DNA from: CAYZIC01 sp964478335
Lineage (GTDB): Bacteria > Verrucomicrobiota > Kiritimatiellia > RFP12 > DVOR01
Assembly: GCA_964478335.1 (NCBI GenBank)
Contig: CAYZIC010000001.1
Span: 1-64,000, forward strand
Direction: 5' to 3'
DNA: 64,000 bases
Part shown: positions 36,001 through 43,322 of the stretch, one piece after another
Layout: each line of letters starts with the position of its first letter
Position numbering within the stretch: the first letter of the stretch is position 1
Position numbers and translations under genes: made by a program
The notes under the pieces: generated by a model
Databases searched by the model: none
Seen by the model: the letters and a program-made list of their open reading frames with translations, nothing else
Told to the model about the DNA's origin: nothing

Positions 36001-37085
36001 TCATCGCTAAGTCTCTCATCAAAGCAGGCCTCACCCCAGAGAAAGCAAAAGCACTCGCCGATGCACGACTCTTTGGTGGAGTGGGTGGCAACTATGGCAC
36101 CAATGCTCAAGGTATGATTCAATCTGGAGGCAAATGGGATGATCCAGACATTATTGGTGAGCTATACCTCAATAACATGGGTGCCCTGTATACCGATGAC
36201 CACTGGGGAGAATTTGTGCCTGGTGCCTTCCGCGCGGCTGTACAAAATACCGATACTATCGTCCAATCCATCTCATCAAACTCATGGGGGACTCTTTCAC
36301 TCGATCACGTCTATGAGTTTACTGGTGGTCTCAGCAGAGCTATTAAGACTGCAACTGGCAAAGATCCTGATGCCTACTTTAATAATATGCGCACGCCTGG
36401 ACGAGCCAAAGTGCAAGAAGCTGGCGAAGCAATCATGATCGAGGCTCGCGCATCTGTCCTCAATCCCAAATACCTTAAGGAAATGATGCAAGAGGGACCG
36501 GGCGGGGCAAGCCACTTCGCTGCCGTTTTCCAAAATACATTTGGGTGGGAAGTCACCAAGCCGGACCTACTCGATCAACACCTCTGGGACGAGTATAAAA
36601 ATGTCTTCATCGACGACGAACACAAACTTGGCATGCAAGAGTACTTTAATAAAAAGAATCCATATGCTTATCAAGAAATGACCGGTGTCATGCTCGAATC
36701 TGTCCGTAAAGGATATTGGCAACCCAATGAGCAAACCATCAACAAGATCGCAAATATACACGCTGAGCTCGTTCGCAAGCATGGTGCTGGATGTAGTGGC
36801 TTTGTCTGTGACAATCCCAAACTACGCAAGATGATCGAAGCCGCCATCAAAGACCCACAAACGAAAGCCGACTACCAAAAAGCAATCAAAGAGGTCTTAG
36901 GGACTACCAAGAAACCAAAATCCCAAAAGGATAAGGATGTTAAAGGGCAAGTCCTTAAAGAACAAAAGATCACTCCAGATCAAGTTACCAATAAAAACGA
37001 AAAAGCGATTTACGTAATAGGTGGCCTCGTCTTGCTAGCCATCCTACTCGTGCTGACAGGCACACGACGAAGCCGAGCCAAATAA
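33003..37085 (+). CDS. Membrane-anchored CobN/ChlH-like chelatase (HmuS-like)
   Basis: This 1360-residue protein is of the cobaltochelatase CobN/Mg-chelatase H family. It differs by an N-terminal membrane helix (about residues 6-26) and a C-terminal helix (about 1335-1353), which tether it to the membrane. Family motifs include FGTHGSLEFTPW near residue 533, GGNYGTNAQG/SGGKWDDPD near 1025-1045, and CSGFVCDNP near 1265. A Pro/Lys/Ala-rich insert lies near 765-815. No CobS/CobT or ChlI/ChlD subunits are nearby; instead the neighbours are an ExbB-like channel and DUF2149. That set defines HmuS, reported to remove iron from haem under anaerobic conditions. The start at 33003 follows AGAAGGAG; an in-frame start at 32964 lies inside the previous gene. 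Confidence 0.82.
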   Translation: MKTKLFKPLLACAIVLAIVGAIFAYIRYAAPTRIAFVGYPEYMIAQSLDQQIDPETQVDVVKWTEKSGAELRHYDAMIFFGMGLKFTPEQEVMIKSLKAPLYVTASTRPETKLDTFTPEQSKQVQAYLGGGQANFKELLRYLRYTVDGKRINAIAPKAPIKIEHKPFFHVKDQDQFANYDDYMDFYKKSGRYNASHPTVCILSGNGGGALEMLIDAFEKRNFNVIGTSLFGSFLEEMQKIKPDLLIYQPHGRIGRGDPDKTYELLKTLNVPLLCPIKVGQPYDEYLKDQRGMTGGMLSQSITMPELDGGIVPYVLSALYKNKRGLYVYKMIPERLERFTEMAVKLVALKRKANFDKRIGIIYYKGPGKNSTEAGSIEVGDSMLNTLRYLKEQGYDTGDLPKSVAALQEQIQQNGANFNTYAAGARERFVKEASIQTISPDTFAKWVKKAMPDDLYDEVRKQYGDFPGQYYDDGQGNLALSQLRFGKIVLMPQSAAGIGSDDNKIVHGVKMAPPHHYITTYLYLQNNVDAIIHFGTHGSLEFTPWKQVALSSYDWPDVLIGSLPHFYLYVCNNIGEAIIAKRRSYATMMTHLTPPFMRADGYGELNQLDEKIHFYASCENSELKAEYEKSIIAVAKAEKYDVDLKLSDDFQKGTLTPEDFTRLHDFIHEIKLSKVNRGLYVIGRPYTQEEAQETAGLMLVDVIADQLFKNDLTAGKVREEQRDQAGFFEHRYRAAAQKRITDIFANPDRYRDGKLSVRPAETKPVKPHKMPTATMSKKKHPSAVPANIPAAMKKMMAARQAPQAPKPQPTIEQQTLKAKDDLLISTPLELKTIANALNGGYIIPTSGGDPIGNPACVPTGKNMYGIDPERTPTKESFALGKKLAKQLIQAKIKATGNFPKKVAFSLWGGEFIRTQGSDIGEIFYLLGCEPIWDMRGTVNDVRLIPIDQLKRPRIDVIVQTSGQFRGVATSRMRLIDKAVKLAATDPDTPDANNYVKEGSSIIAKSLIKAGLTPEKAKALADARLFGGVGGNYGTNAQGMIQSGGKWDDPDIIGELYLNNMGALYTDDHWGEFVPGAFRAAVQNTDTIVQSISSNSWGTLSLDHVYEFTGGLSRAIKTATGKDPDAYFNNMRTPGRAKVQEAGEAIMIEARASVLNPKYLKEMMQEGPGGASHFAAVFQNTFGWEVTKPDLLDQHLWDEYKNVFIDDEHKLGMQEYFNKKNPYAYQEMTGVMLESVRKGYWQPNEQTINKIANIHAELVRKHGAGCSGFVCDNPKLRKMIEAAIKDPQTKADYQKAIKEVLGTTKKPKSQKDKDVKGQVLKEQKITPDQVTNKNEKAIYVIGGLVLLAILLVLTGTRRSRAK

Positions 37086-37090
37086 TACAT

Positions 37091-37180
37091 TATCAAGCAA
37101 TGAGCTTGATAAAAAGTCACCCTGTCATCTGATCCCCAAAGTCCCAACTTGCGACTTGTCGCAAGTTGGGACTTTTTATT
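37091..37180 (+). terminator. Terminator of the chelatase operon
   Basis: A first hairpin TATCAAGC/GCTTGATA lies at 37091-37111. A long, nearly perfect hairpin follows: AAAGTCCCAACTTGCGA at 37138-37154 pairing with TCGCAAGTTGGGACTTT, then TTATT. The symmetrical arms suggest that it could work on both strands. Confidence 0.85.
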
Positions 37181-37273
37181 GTGCACCCCTTAAGGGAGGA
37201 TTAAATGGACGACTGTCTACATTCCTGCGGCGCAAGCCCCTCCTATTCACCAGGAGGCTACTTCTCCTACCTA

Positions 37274-37301
37274 TTTTACCCATTAAAATTAAACAAGAGC
37301 C
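37274..37301 (+). repeat. Dispersed IS-end-like repeat, copy C
   Basis: TTTTACCCATTAAAATT followed by AAACAAGAGCC. It has the same orientation as copies D and E and shares its core with copy B at 13.3 kb. Confidence 0.65.
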
Positions 37302-37422
37302 TAACAAATCGCCTCTTGTGCGATTATAGTGGGTGACAGAGCAAAGAGCAGACCCCATGCCACGCCTGAGACCGAGACCAGTACTACCCCGCCCCATGAT
37401 CCATTGCAATGGGATTACAATT

Positions 37423-37514
37423 TGCCTTGCAATCCATTGATCATTTGCCTTGTAACCCAAAAGACGAATGCCTTGCAACCCAAAAGAAGAATGCCTTGCA
37501 ACCTATTTATGACA
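37423..37514 (+). repeat. Four tandem 23-bp units
   Basis: Units beginning TGCCTTG start at 37423, 37446, 37469 and 37492. Units 2 to 4 are most alike (TGCCTTGCAACCCAAAAGAA consensus). Units abut with no spacers, so this is a minisatellite and not a CRISPR array. Confidence 0.75.
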
Positions 37515-37642
37515 CCTTAGCAGACAGAGAGTAAAACAGCACCATCGACACCGTCACCCAGACGGAGTCGACAGATTATTGCCATTCGATTAATCGCACC
37601 CTTAAGGATTTTTGAGGGTGGGCACTGGGGAGAGTACGTCCA

Positions 37643-37669
37643 ACCCATTAAAATCGAACAAGATCCGAA
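37643..37669 (+). repeat. Dispersed IS-end-like repeat, copy D
   Basis: ACCCATTAAAATCGAACAAG then ATCCGAA. It lies 60-70 bp before the ISL3 transposase remnant. Confidence 0.55.
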
Positions 37670-37726
37670 TGGTTAAGCAACCATCGATCGATCGTTTTAT
37701 TAAAACGCTAAGAAAGCACTTCAAGA

Positions 37727-37942
37727 GGTATCATTCAATACTTTAACAGCTATATTACCAATGCAATTACCGAGGGTTTTAACTCTAAGATTCAAAACCT
37801 AAAGGCCAATGCAAAAGGCTTTCGTAACTTTGAAAACTACAGGACTACAATCCTATTCTTTTGTGGAAAACTGGACCTAAGACCACATTTTACCCATCAA
37901 AATCACACAAGAGCCAAAAAACTTAAAAAAACGGCAACTTAG
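37727..37942 (+). pseudogene. C-terminal remnant of an ISL3-family transposase
   Basis: One frame, interrupted upstream by a TAA at 37709-37711, translates to GIIQYFNSYITNAITEGF, then NSKIQNLKANAKGFRNFEN and YRTTILFFCGKLD. This is the well-known ISL3 C-terminal block (ITNA-x-x-EG-x-NSKIQ...GFRN-x-EN...ILF-x-CGKL) holding the last catalytic glutamate. The frame runs to a TAG at 37940-37942. The N-terminal two thirds are missing. The last codons overlap repeat copy E, as expected if E is the element's right inverted repeat. Confidence 0.85.
37888..37915 (+). repeat. Dispersed IS-end-like repeat, copy E (right end of the ISL3 remnant)
   Basis: TTTTACCCATCAAAATC followed by ACACAAGAGCC, inside the 3' end of the transposase remnant. 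This ties the whole repeat family to an ISL3-type right end. Confidence 0.65.
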
Positions 37943-38045
37943 TTATTTTTATTGTTGATTTTATTATATTGTTTTGCTATCCAAAAAGTAGCTTGTGAAA
38001 CATATTTCGAAGGAATAACATTCTTCATTAACTGTTGGAGGTAGT

Positions 38046-39197
38046 ATGAAGTCCATTATTCTGTCACTCTTAATATCTGCTCTTACCTATCAAGTCTTGC
38101 ACGCAGATTGGCCGTTAAAAGCCTACAAGATTTGTTGGGATTGTGGAGAGGGAATCCCAGCTGGTCAGACCACGTGCCCTTGCAAGCAAGGTGCTCGCAG
38201 ACCATCCTCCCCTGCTACCAAGCAAGCACATCTGGCTCCCAATCGGCAAAAGTCAACCGCATCAAAAGACACATACAAACCGGCCTCCCAGGAAACCCTC
38301 TGCATTTCAGCCCCCAATCTGCCGTCAACACCTCCTAAGGGACGCTTTGTCAAAATTACGATTCCGAATGGTGGCCCCCTGTCATTAGCAGAGGTCGAGG
38401 TCATCTCTAATGGTGTCAATGTCGCACGACAAGGCACCGCAACGCAAAGCACAACGGGATACAATGCTCACCCCAACTTAGCGATTGATGGCTGCAATGA
38501 TGGATTTTTCGCGCACGGCTCCGCGACTCACACCTATAATAGAGACAAGTCTCCTTATTGGCAACTCGACCTCAAGCAGGCCTACCCCATTGAGAAAATT
38601 GTCATCTGGAATCGTAATGATCGCGGTTGCTCCAAACGGCTCGCCAACTACACCGTTACCATCAGCGATGACAAGCACGCTGTGGTCTGGGGTGGGAAAC
38701 TGATTCCCCACGCTGCAATTTATGACACGCATATCCCCACCACAACCAAGCAAACGTATCAGCCTGCAAAGATGCGTCTACCTCAATATATTCGCATTTC
38801 ACTCCCCCACCGAGGTATTATCTCCCTGGCGGAGATCGAAGTATTCTCCAATGGGGTCAATGTCGCTGGGAGCGGTACAGTACGTCAAAGTAGCACCTAT
38901 ATGATAGGCCAAGCCAAGCTCGCTATTGATGGCAACAAAAACGGCGACTATAACAAGGCTCTGTCTCACACACACCATGGAGACCCCAGCTCGACGCCCT
39001 ATTGGCAACTAGCCCTAAAAGGCCCCATGCCCATTGAGAAGATCGTCATTTGGAATCGTTCAGACCCCGGTCTACACTCGCGACTCAACGGCATGCTCCT
39101 CACAATCCTAGATCGTGACTTTAAGCCAATCTGGCAAGAGGCGGTGGAGAAACCATCTCAATTTGACACGGTCTTTACATTTCAACCCAAAAGGTAG
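38046..39197 (+). CDS. Exported protein with two F5/8 type C (discoidin-like) domains
   Basis: This 383-residue protein has a signal peptide (cleavage near LHAD, residue 20). A small Cys motif (CWDCGEGIPAGQTTCPC, residues 30-46) resembles a zinc ribbon. Two homologous domains of about 130 residues follow (about 96-225 and 240-375). Each has the pattern SLAEVEVxSNGVNVA, LAIDG, SPYWQLDL/TPYWQLAL, IEKIVIWNR and L-x-x-x-x-x-x-I-x-D. These are F5/8C/galactose-binding-like folds, which usually bind carbohydrate. It starts 6 bp after GGAGGTAG. It lies in an AT-rich patch with IS debris, so it may be acquired. Confidence 0.75.
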   Translation: MKSIILSLLISALTYQVLHADWPLKAYKICWDCGEGIPAGQTTCPCKQGARRPSSPATKQAHLAPNRQKSTASKDTYKPASQETLCISAPNLPSTPPKGRFVKITIPNGGPLSLAEVEVISNGVNVARQGTATQSTTGYNAHPNLAIDGCNDGFFAHGSATHTYNRDKSPYWQLDLKQAYPIEKIVIWNRNDRGCSKRLANYTVTISDDKHAVVWGGKLIPHAAIYDTHIPTTTKQTYQPAKMRLPQYIRISLPHRGIISLAEIEVFSNGVNVAGSGTVRQSSTYMIGQAKLAIDGNKNGDYNKALSHTHHGDPSSTPYWQLALKGPMPIEKIVIWNRSDPGLHSRLNGMLLTILDRDFKPIWQEAVEKPSQFDTVFTFQPKR

Positions 39198-39226
39198 GTG
39201 AGACGCTTGCTCCTCTGTACAAGGTG

Positions 39227-40288
39227 ATGGTCACCCCCAAAAAACGCCCAGTTGCGCAGGACTCCCCACGCCCAAAGAGTGTCGATGCGGTGCCCTCCCA
39301 TCAACCCGCTCCCAAAGCCACAAAACAAAAGATACACAAGAAATATTTATCCACCTTTAGGCAGACACTGAATAAAGCAAGCCGTCTCTTTGTGCAAACG
39401 AGGTCACCTTTTGAGAAGTTTCTCTACGCCTGTCAGATACGGGGTATCTATGCCGCACTGGATGCCACCAAACACTACGAGGCGGTTAATCATTTAATCG
39501 AAACCACGCTCCTGCAAAAGATCAAGCACGGCTACTTACCATGCGAAAAGTGTCACGGCAAAGGCTATTTTGGCTCCAACGCTAAGTCAAGCCAATGTAA
39601 AATCTGTAATGGCAGAGGCTATCGTTCCCTTAAATTGGTTGAGTATGATGCGCCTATTTTGATTCAGGGGTGGCAAGACGCAATCAAAACGATCTCGGCT
39701 AAATTAAAATCAGCGTCAACCAATCAGAGCTACTCCTCAGAAAATGTGACCTACCCAAAGGATATCATCTATGACCATCAATCTACATCTGGAAAGCTCT
39801 TCACTCAATTGACTCAGAGCGCTCTGGTAATCTGCCCAACATGCCATGGTGGTAAGATTATCTACTGTACAAAATGTAACAATTCGGGGAAGATTAATTG
39901 TTACGAGTGTGGCGGACGGGGCTATCAAAAGACATGCAGCTGCCGGTACAGATGTAATCACTGCGAGGGCAAAGGTAAGATAAAATGTTCGCGCTGCCCA
40001 CCGCTGAGAGGATCTATTTGCAAGTCGTGCTCTGGTGCGGGATTTCGACCTGCTTGCACGCAGTGCAACGGTACAGGGTTGATATTGTGCACGAGCTGCA
40101 ACAATACCAACCCCCACTGCAGCAAATGCAGGGGCACAGGCTTTGTATTATGCAGGAAATGTAATGGTGCTGCTACCGCGCGCACTAATCTTGGCGCAAG
40201 GCACCAAGGATTTTGCGAGCTTGAGCCAGGTTGTAGCGTTCGGCTTGGGCTTGCCCCCCTCGTAAGCAGAGGGCGCTGTCTGCAATGA
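39227..40288 (+). CDS. CxxCxGxG (DnaJ-type zinc finger) repeat protein
   Basis: This 353-residue protein has a basic N-terminal third without recognised domain. It then carries two CxxCxGxG motifs near residues 106-132 (CEKCHGKGYF, CKICNGRGYR) and, from about residue 203 to 322, a dense array of Cys pairs (CPTCHGG, CTKCNNSG, CYECGGRG, CNHCEGKG, CKSCSGAG, CTQCNGTG, CSKCRGTG, CRKCNGA). No J domain is present. Function is unknown; zinc binding is very likely. The last 34 residues are read antisense to the opposing gene, so the natural C-terminus has probably been lost. An in-frame GTG at 39224 is an alternative start. Confidence 0.7.
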   Translation: MVTPKKRPVAQDSPRPKSVDAVPSHQPAPKATKQKIHKKYLSTFRQTLNKASRLFVQTRSPFEKFLYACQIRGIYAALDATKHYEAVNHLIETTLLQKIKHGYLPCEKCHGKGYFGSNAKSSQCKICNGRGYRSLKLVEYDAPILIQGWQDAIKTISAKLKSASTNQSYSSENVTYPKDIIYDHQSTSGKLFTQLTQSALVICPTCHGGKIIYCTKCNNSGKINCYECGGRGYQKTCSCRYRCNHCEGKGKIKCSRCPPLRGSICKSCSGAGFRPACTQCNGTGLILCTSCNNTNPHCSKCRGTGFVLCRKCNGAATARTNLGARHQGFCELEPGCSVRLGLAPLVSRGRCLQ

Positions 40289-40550
40289 GAATGAGTGGGG
40301 CGAGCCAGAGACCGTAGGGCAAGCTGATGGCTGCGCTGAGCACGGCGCTCCAAGTCAGTGTGAAGCGGACGGTGCGCCCTAAATAGAGGTTGGCAAGGGC
40401 GAGGGGGAAACAGGCGAGCACGGTAAAGGTGTCGGGGGATTTGAAGCGGCGTTGGGTTTCTCGATAATAGATGGCTTGCTGCTCTTGGGGTAAGCTCTGG
40501 GCTTGCTTGGCAAGGGCTGCCAAGGCGGCATAAATCTCGGTCAAGGTCAT
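40185..40550 (-). CDS. Small membrane protein
   Basis: This 121-residue protein has a helical, Gln/Ala-rich N-terminus, then two hydrophobic helices with a TM2-like look (LACFPLALANLYLGRT near residue 44; then AAISLPYGLWLAPLILIADSALCL), and a basic helical tail. No named family is recognised. It is the last gene of the minus-strand group after slyX. Its 3' end overlaps the convergent CxxCxGxG gene by 104 bp, which is unusual for two normal genes. Codon use matches the GC-rich hydF side, so this gene is likely native. Confidence 0.6.
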   Translation of the reverse strand: MTLTEIYAALAALAKQAQSLPQEQQAIYYRETQRRFKSPDTFTVLACFPLALANLYLGRTVRFTLTWSAVLSAAISLPYGLWLAPLILIADSALCLRGGQAQAERYNLAQARKILGALRQD

Positions 40551-40577
40551 GGGCGTTTATTCCCCTACTTGATGGGC

Positions 40578-40790
40578 TTAGTAGTGTGGGGGTGGGGTTT
40601 CTTCGGCTTGCGCACGAATGGCGGATTCGGTTAGGCGATTTTGGATTTGGGTGACATGGGTAGTGAGCATCTCAATGATGCGGCCTTGGCGAATGATCTC
40701 GGTATTTAAATCGTCAAGGGTGCGGTCTTGGTTGGCAATGATCATCTCGAGATCAATAACGCGAGCTTGCAGGTCGGTGAGGGTTTCCAT
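40578..40790 (-). CDS. slyX: SlyX-family protein
   Basis: This 70-residue coiled-coil protein fits the SlyX family, with a heptad-like LE-x-x-I/L-x-x-Q-x-x-T-x-x-x-LN pattern and the typical C-terminus PPPHY. The biochemical role of SlyX is not known. It lies between hydF and a small membrane-protein gene on the minus strand. Confidence 0.8.
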   Translation of the reverse strand: METLTDLQARVIDLEMIIANQDRTLDDLNTEIIRQGRIIEMLTTHVTQIQNRLTESAIRAQAEETPPPHY

Positions 40791-40816
40791 GGGATGGGGA
40801 ACTTTCCTAGTGGAGA

Positions 40817-42034
40817 TTAATGGTGGATAAAGGGGGTAATGACGCGGGGTAGGACGCCTTTGATCGCGGAGATGCAGACACCATAATTGGTGATTGGGAC
40901 GTGTGCTTCTTGGGCTTGCTTAATGCGCCAGAGCATGAGCGGGCGATTGATCATGCAGCCACCGCAATGAACGATGAGGGCATAGTCAGCGAGATTGGCG
41001 GGGAAGTCTTTGCCCGATACGATGTCAATCTTGATCTTTTTTTGGGTGGAGGCTTGGAGCCAGTTGGGGATTTTGACTCGGCCGATATCCTCTTGGGTGG
41101 CGTGGTGGGTGCAGGCTTCTGCGATGAGGACTTTGTCGCCGTCTTTGAGTGCATGCACGGCTTGCACGCCTGCAATCAATTGCTGGAGATCGCCTTTGAT
41201 GCGCGCCATGAGGACAGAGTAGGTCGTACAAGGCACGTCCTCTGGGATGGCGGCGAGGGTTTCTTGGACGACTTGTGAATCGCAGACGACGAGGTCGGGT
41301 TTGCGATTGAGTGCGGCTAGGGTGGCGGCAATCTGGTCGACTTTGACAACGATGCTAATGGTATTTTGGTCTAGGGCATCGCGCAAGGTGACGACCTGTG
41401 GGACGATGAGTCTACCTTTGGGGGCTTGCGAGTCAATCGGGGTCACTTGCAGGACGAGGTCGCCGGGCTTAATGAGGTCGGCGAGGATGGTCGGTGGATT
41501 GATAAAGGCTGGTGGCATGATGGCGCTAATCGCGGTCTTGAGCTGCGTCAAAAAGGCATCACGATTGGCGGGGTCGGTGGCGGCGACTTGCAGCACGGTG
41601 CCGAGGGGCTGCAGGGCGTCAAGGAGCGTTTGGGTGGGGAGCGTTTCGTCGCAGTGGGTGAGAATGGCGATGGCGGGCTTTTGGGTGGTTTTGACGAGGC
41701 TCAGCCAGTCTCGCACAGCTGGGCTGTCGGGGTCTGTGGTGGTTGCAGGGATGACTCCCAAAAGGATGTCTGCTTGGGCAATCGCTTGGGCGGTTTTGGC
41801 TTCTCTGGCTTGGCCGAGGGTGGTCTGATCGTGCCAGCCGCCGGTATCAAGGAGGAGGATGGGGCCAATTGGAGGCAGCTCCATGGCTTTTTGCACGAGG
41901 TCGGTCGTGGTACCAGCAATGGGGGATGCGATGGAGACATCTTGCCCGGCAATGAGGTTAAGCAGGGTGGATTTACCTGCGTTGGTCTGACCAACAAGGG
42001 CAAAGGTGAGTCTCTGGGCATTCAGCACGTGCAT
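40817..42034 (-). CDS. hydF: [FeFe]-hydrogenase maturation GTPase HydF
   Basis: This 405-residue protein is the scaffold on which the 2Fe subcluster of [FeFe]-hydrogenase is completed. The Ras-like GTPase domain has GQTNAGKST at residues 15-23, the G2-like AGTTTD, and DTGGW. The C-terminal cluster domain carries CTHH near residue 300 and HCGGC near residue 355, the known [4Fe-4S] ligands. The ATG at 42034 has GGAGG 8 bp upstream; a TTG start at 42049 would contain that site. hydE, hydG and the hydrogenase are not in the window. Confidence 0.93.
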   Translation of the reverse strand: MHVLNAQRLTFALVGQTNAGKSTLLNLIAGQDVSIASPIAGTTTDLVQKAMELPPIGPILLLDTGGWHDQTTLGQAREAKTAQAIAQADILLGVIPATTTDPDSPAVRDWLSLVKTTQKPAIAILTHCDETLPTQTLLDALQPLGTVLQVAATDPANRDAFLTQLKTAISAIMPPAFINPPTILADLIKPGDLVLQVTPIDSQAPKGRLIVPQVVTLRDALDQNTISIVVKVDQIAATLAALNRKPDLVVCDSQVVQETLAAIPEDVPCTTYSVLMARIKGDLQQLIAGVQAVHALKDGDKVLIAEACTHHATQEDIGRVKIPNWLQASTQKKIKIDIVSGKDFPANLADYALIVHCGGCMINRPLMLWRIKQAQEAHVPITNYGVCISAIKGVLPRVITPFIHH

Positions 42035-42038
42035 CGGG

Positions 42039-43322
42039 TTATCCTCCAATTAATTGTGGAAAGCACATCAATATGGCTACGCCTAGTAGCAGTAGGGCAA
42101 TATAGGGCATCGACCCGCGAAAGATCGTTGGTAGCGGGATGGTTTTAGCCATGCCACCGACGACATAGACGTTGACCCCGACGGGTGGGGAGATGACACC
42201 AATCTGCGTGACCAGCACAATGATAATCCCAAACCAAACGGGATCAAATCCCATGGCCTTAATCACAGGCAAAAAGATCGAAGTCGTCAAGAGAACAATG
42301 GCTAATGCATCCAAAAAGCACCCACTCACCACATAGAAAGCAACAATCATCGTAAAGATGATAATTTTGGGCAAGGGTAAGCTCGTCAGGGTGTTGGCGA
42401 GGATATTGGGGACTTCAGTTACTTGCATGAAGTGCCCAAAGACCGTCGCGCCTGCGACAATCAGCAGGACCATGCACGATGTACGGATCGTTTCATTGCA
42501 GGCGACGAGGAGCTTCTTAATCGTGATTCGGCGCATTGCCACGGCAAAGGCAATCGATCCAAAAGCGCCCACTGCGGCAGCTTCTGTAGGAGTAAACCAG
42601 CCTGCAAAGAGTCCGCCCATCACCAGAGCAAAGAGAAGCAAGGTCTCAGTAACGCCAAGGAGCGACTGAAACTTCACCCGCCAAGAGACCTTTTCGCCAA
42701 GCGGTGCGAGCTGAGGATTGAGCGTGCAGCGCACAAAGAGGTAGATCATGAAAATCGCCGTCATCATGATTGAGGGAATAATAGCAGCCATAAAGAGACG
42801 ATTAATGGAGATCTCGGTCAAAATGCCATAGACAATCAGCACCACACTCGGTGGGATCAACATCCCCAGCGAACCACCCGCCGCAACAACACCGCTGGCG
42901 AGAGCCAAGTCGTAGTTGCGCTTTTTCATCTCAGGCAATGCTACAGCGGTCATGGTTGCAGCGGTTGCAGGGCCCGAACCCGAGACCGCGCCAAAGATCG
43001 CACAGGCGCCGATGGTGGCAATTGCCAATCCCCCTCGCACCCGCCCAAACCACGCTTGGACCGCCTCGAAGAGGCGTTTGCTAATGCCCGCATGGTAAAC
43101 GACCTGTCCCATTAAGACAAAGAATGGAATCACCGTCAAGCCATAGCTGCTAAAGGTATCATAGATATCGGCCAAGAGCAGCGCACCAGCGGCATGCCAA
43201 CTCACGACGATCCCAAAGCCGACAAAGCCCACCAGTGCCATTGCGACACCCACGGGCATACTAATGACCAAGAGGGCCATGAGCGCAACAATGCCCCAAA
43301 TACCAATCTGCAGAGGATCCAT
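42039..43322 (-). CDS. TRAP transporter large permease (DctM)
   Basis: This 427-residue protein has about 12 hydrophobic helices. It matches the DctM family in length and in patterns such as AGLLLP/GGSLGMLIPPSVVLIVYG near residue 150, FTPTEAAAVGAF near residue 230 and ITPPVGVN/ISPPVGVNVY near residue 380. It forms the sodium-driven translocation channel for the substrate handed over by DctP. It overlaps dctQ by one base. Confidence 0.93.
   Translation of the reverse strand: MDPLQIGIWGIVALMALLVISMPVGVAMALVGFVGFGIVVSWHAAGALLLADIYDTFSSYGLTVIPFFVLMGQVVYHAGISKRLFEAVQAWFGRVRGGLAIATIGACAIFGAVSGSGPATAATMTAVALPEMKKRNYDLALASGVVAAGGSLGMLIPPSVVLIVYGILTEISINRLFMAAIIPSIMMTAIFMIYLFVRCTLNPQLAPLGEKVSWRVKFQSLLGVTETLLLFALVMGGLFAGWFTPTEAAAVGAFGSIAFAVAMRRITIKKLLVACNETIRTSCMVLLIVAGATVFGHFMQVTEVPNILANTLTSLPLPKIIIFTMIVAFYVVSGCFLDALAIVLLTTSIFLPVIKAMGFDPVWFGIIIVLVTQIGVISPPVGVNVYVVGGMAKTIPLPTIFRGSMPYIALLLLGVAILMCFPQLIGG

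Larger units (their letters stand above)
37181..38045. other. Gene-free, AT-rich stretch with mobile-element debris
   Basis: This 865-bp gap holds three IS-end-like repeats, a 23-bp tandem repeat and the C-terminal remnant of an ISL3 transposase, described separately. No intact gene is seen. A weak promoter for the next gene may lie near 37955-37983 (TTGATT, 17 bp, TATCCA). Confidence 0.65.

Noticed and set aside
33003..37085. Cobaltochelatase for cobalamin synthesis or magnesium chelatase for chlorophyll
   Set aside because: There are membrane anchors at both ends, no AAA+ chelatase subunits and an ExbB-like/DUF2149 context; the HmuS-like reading fits better.
37423..37514. CRISPR array
   Set aside because: The 23-bp units abut with no unique spacers, and no cas genes are present.
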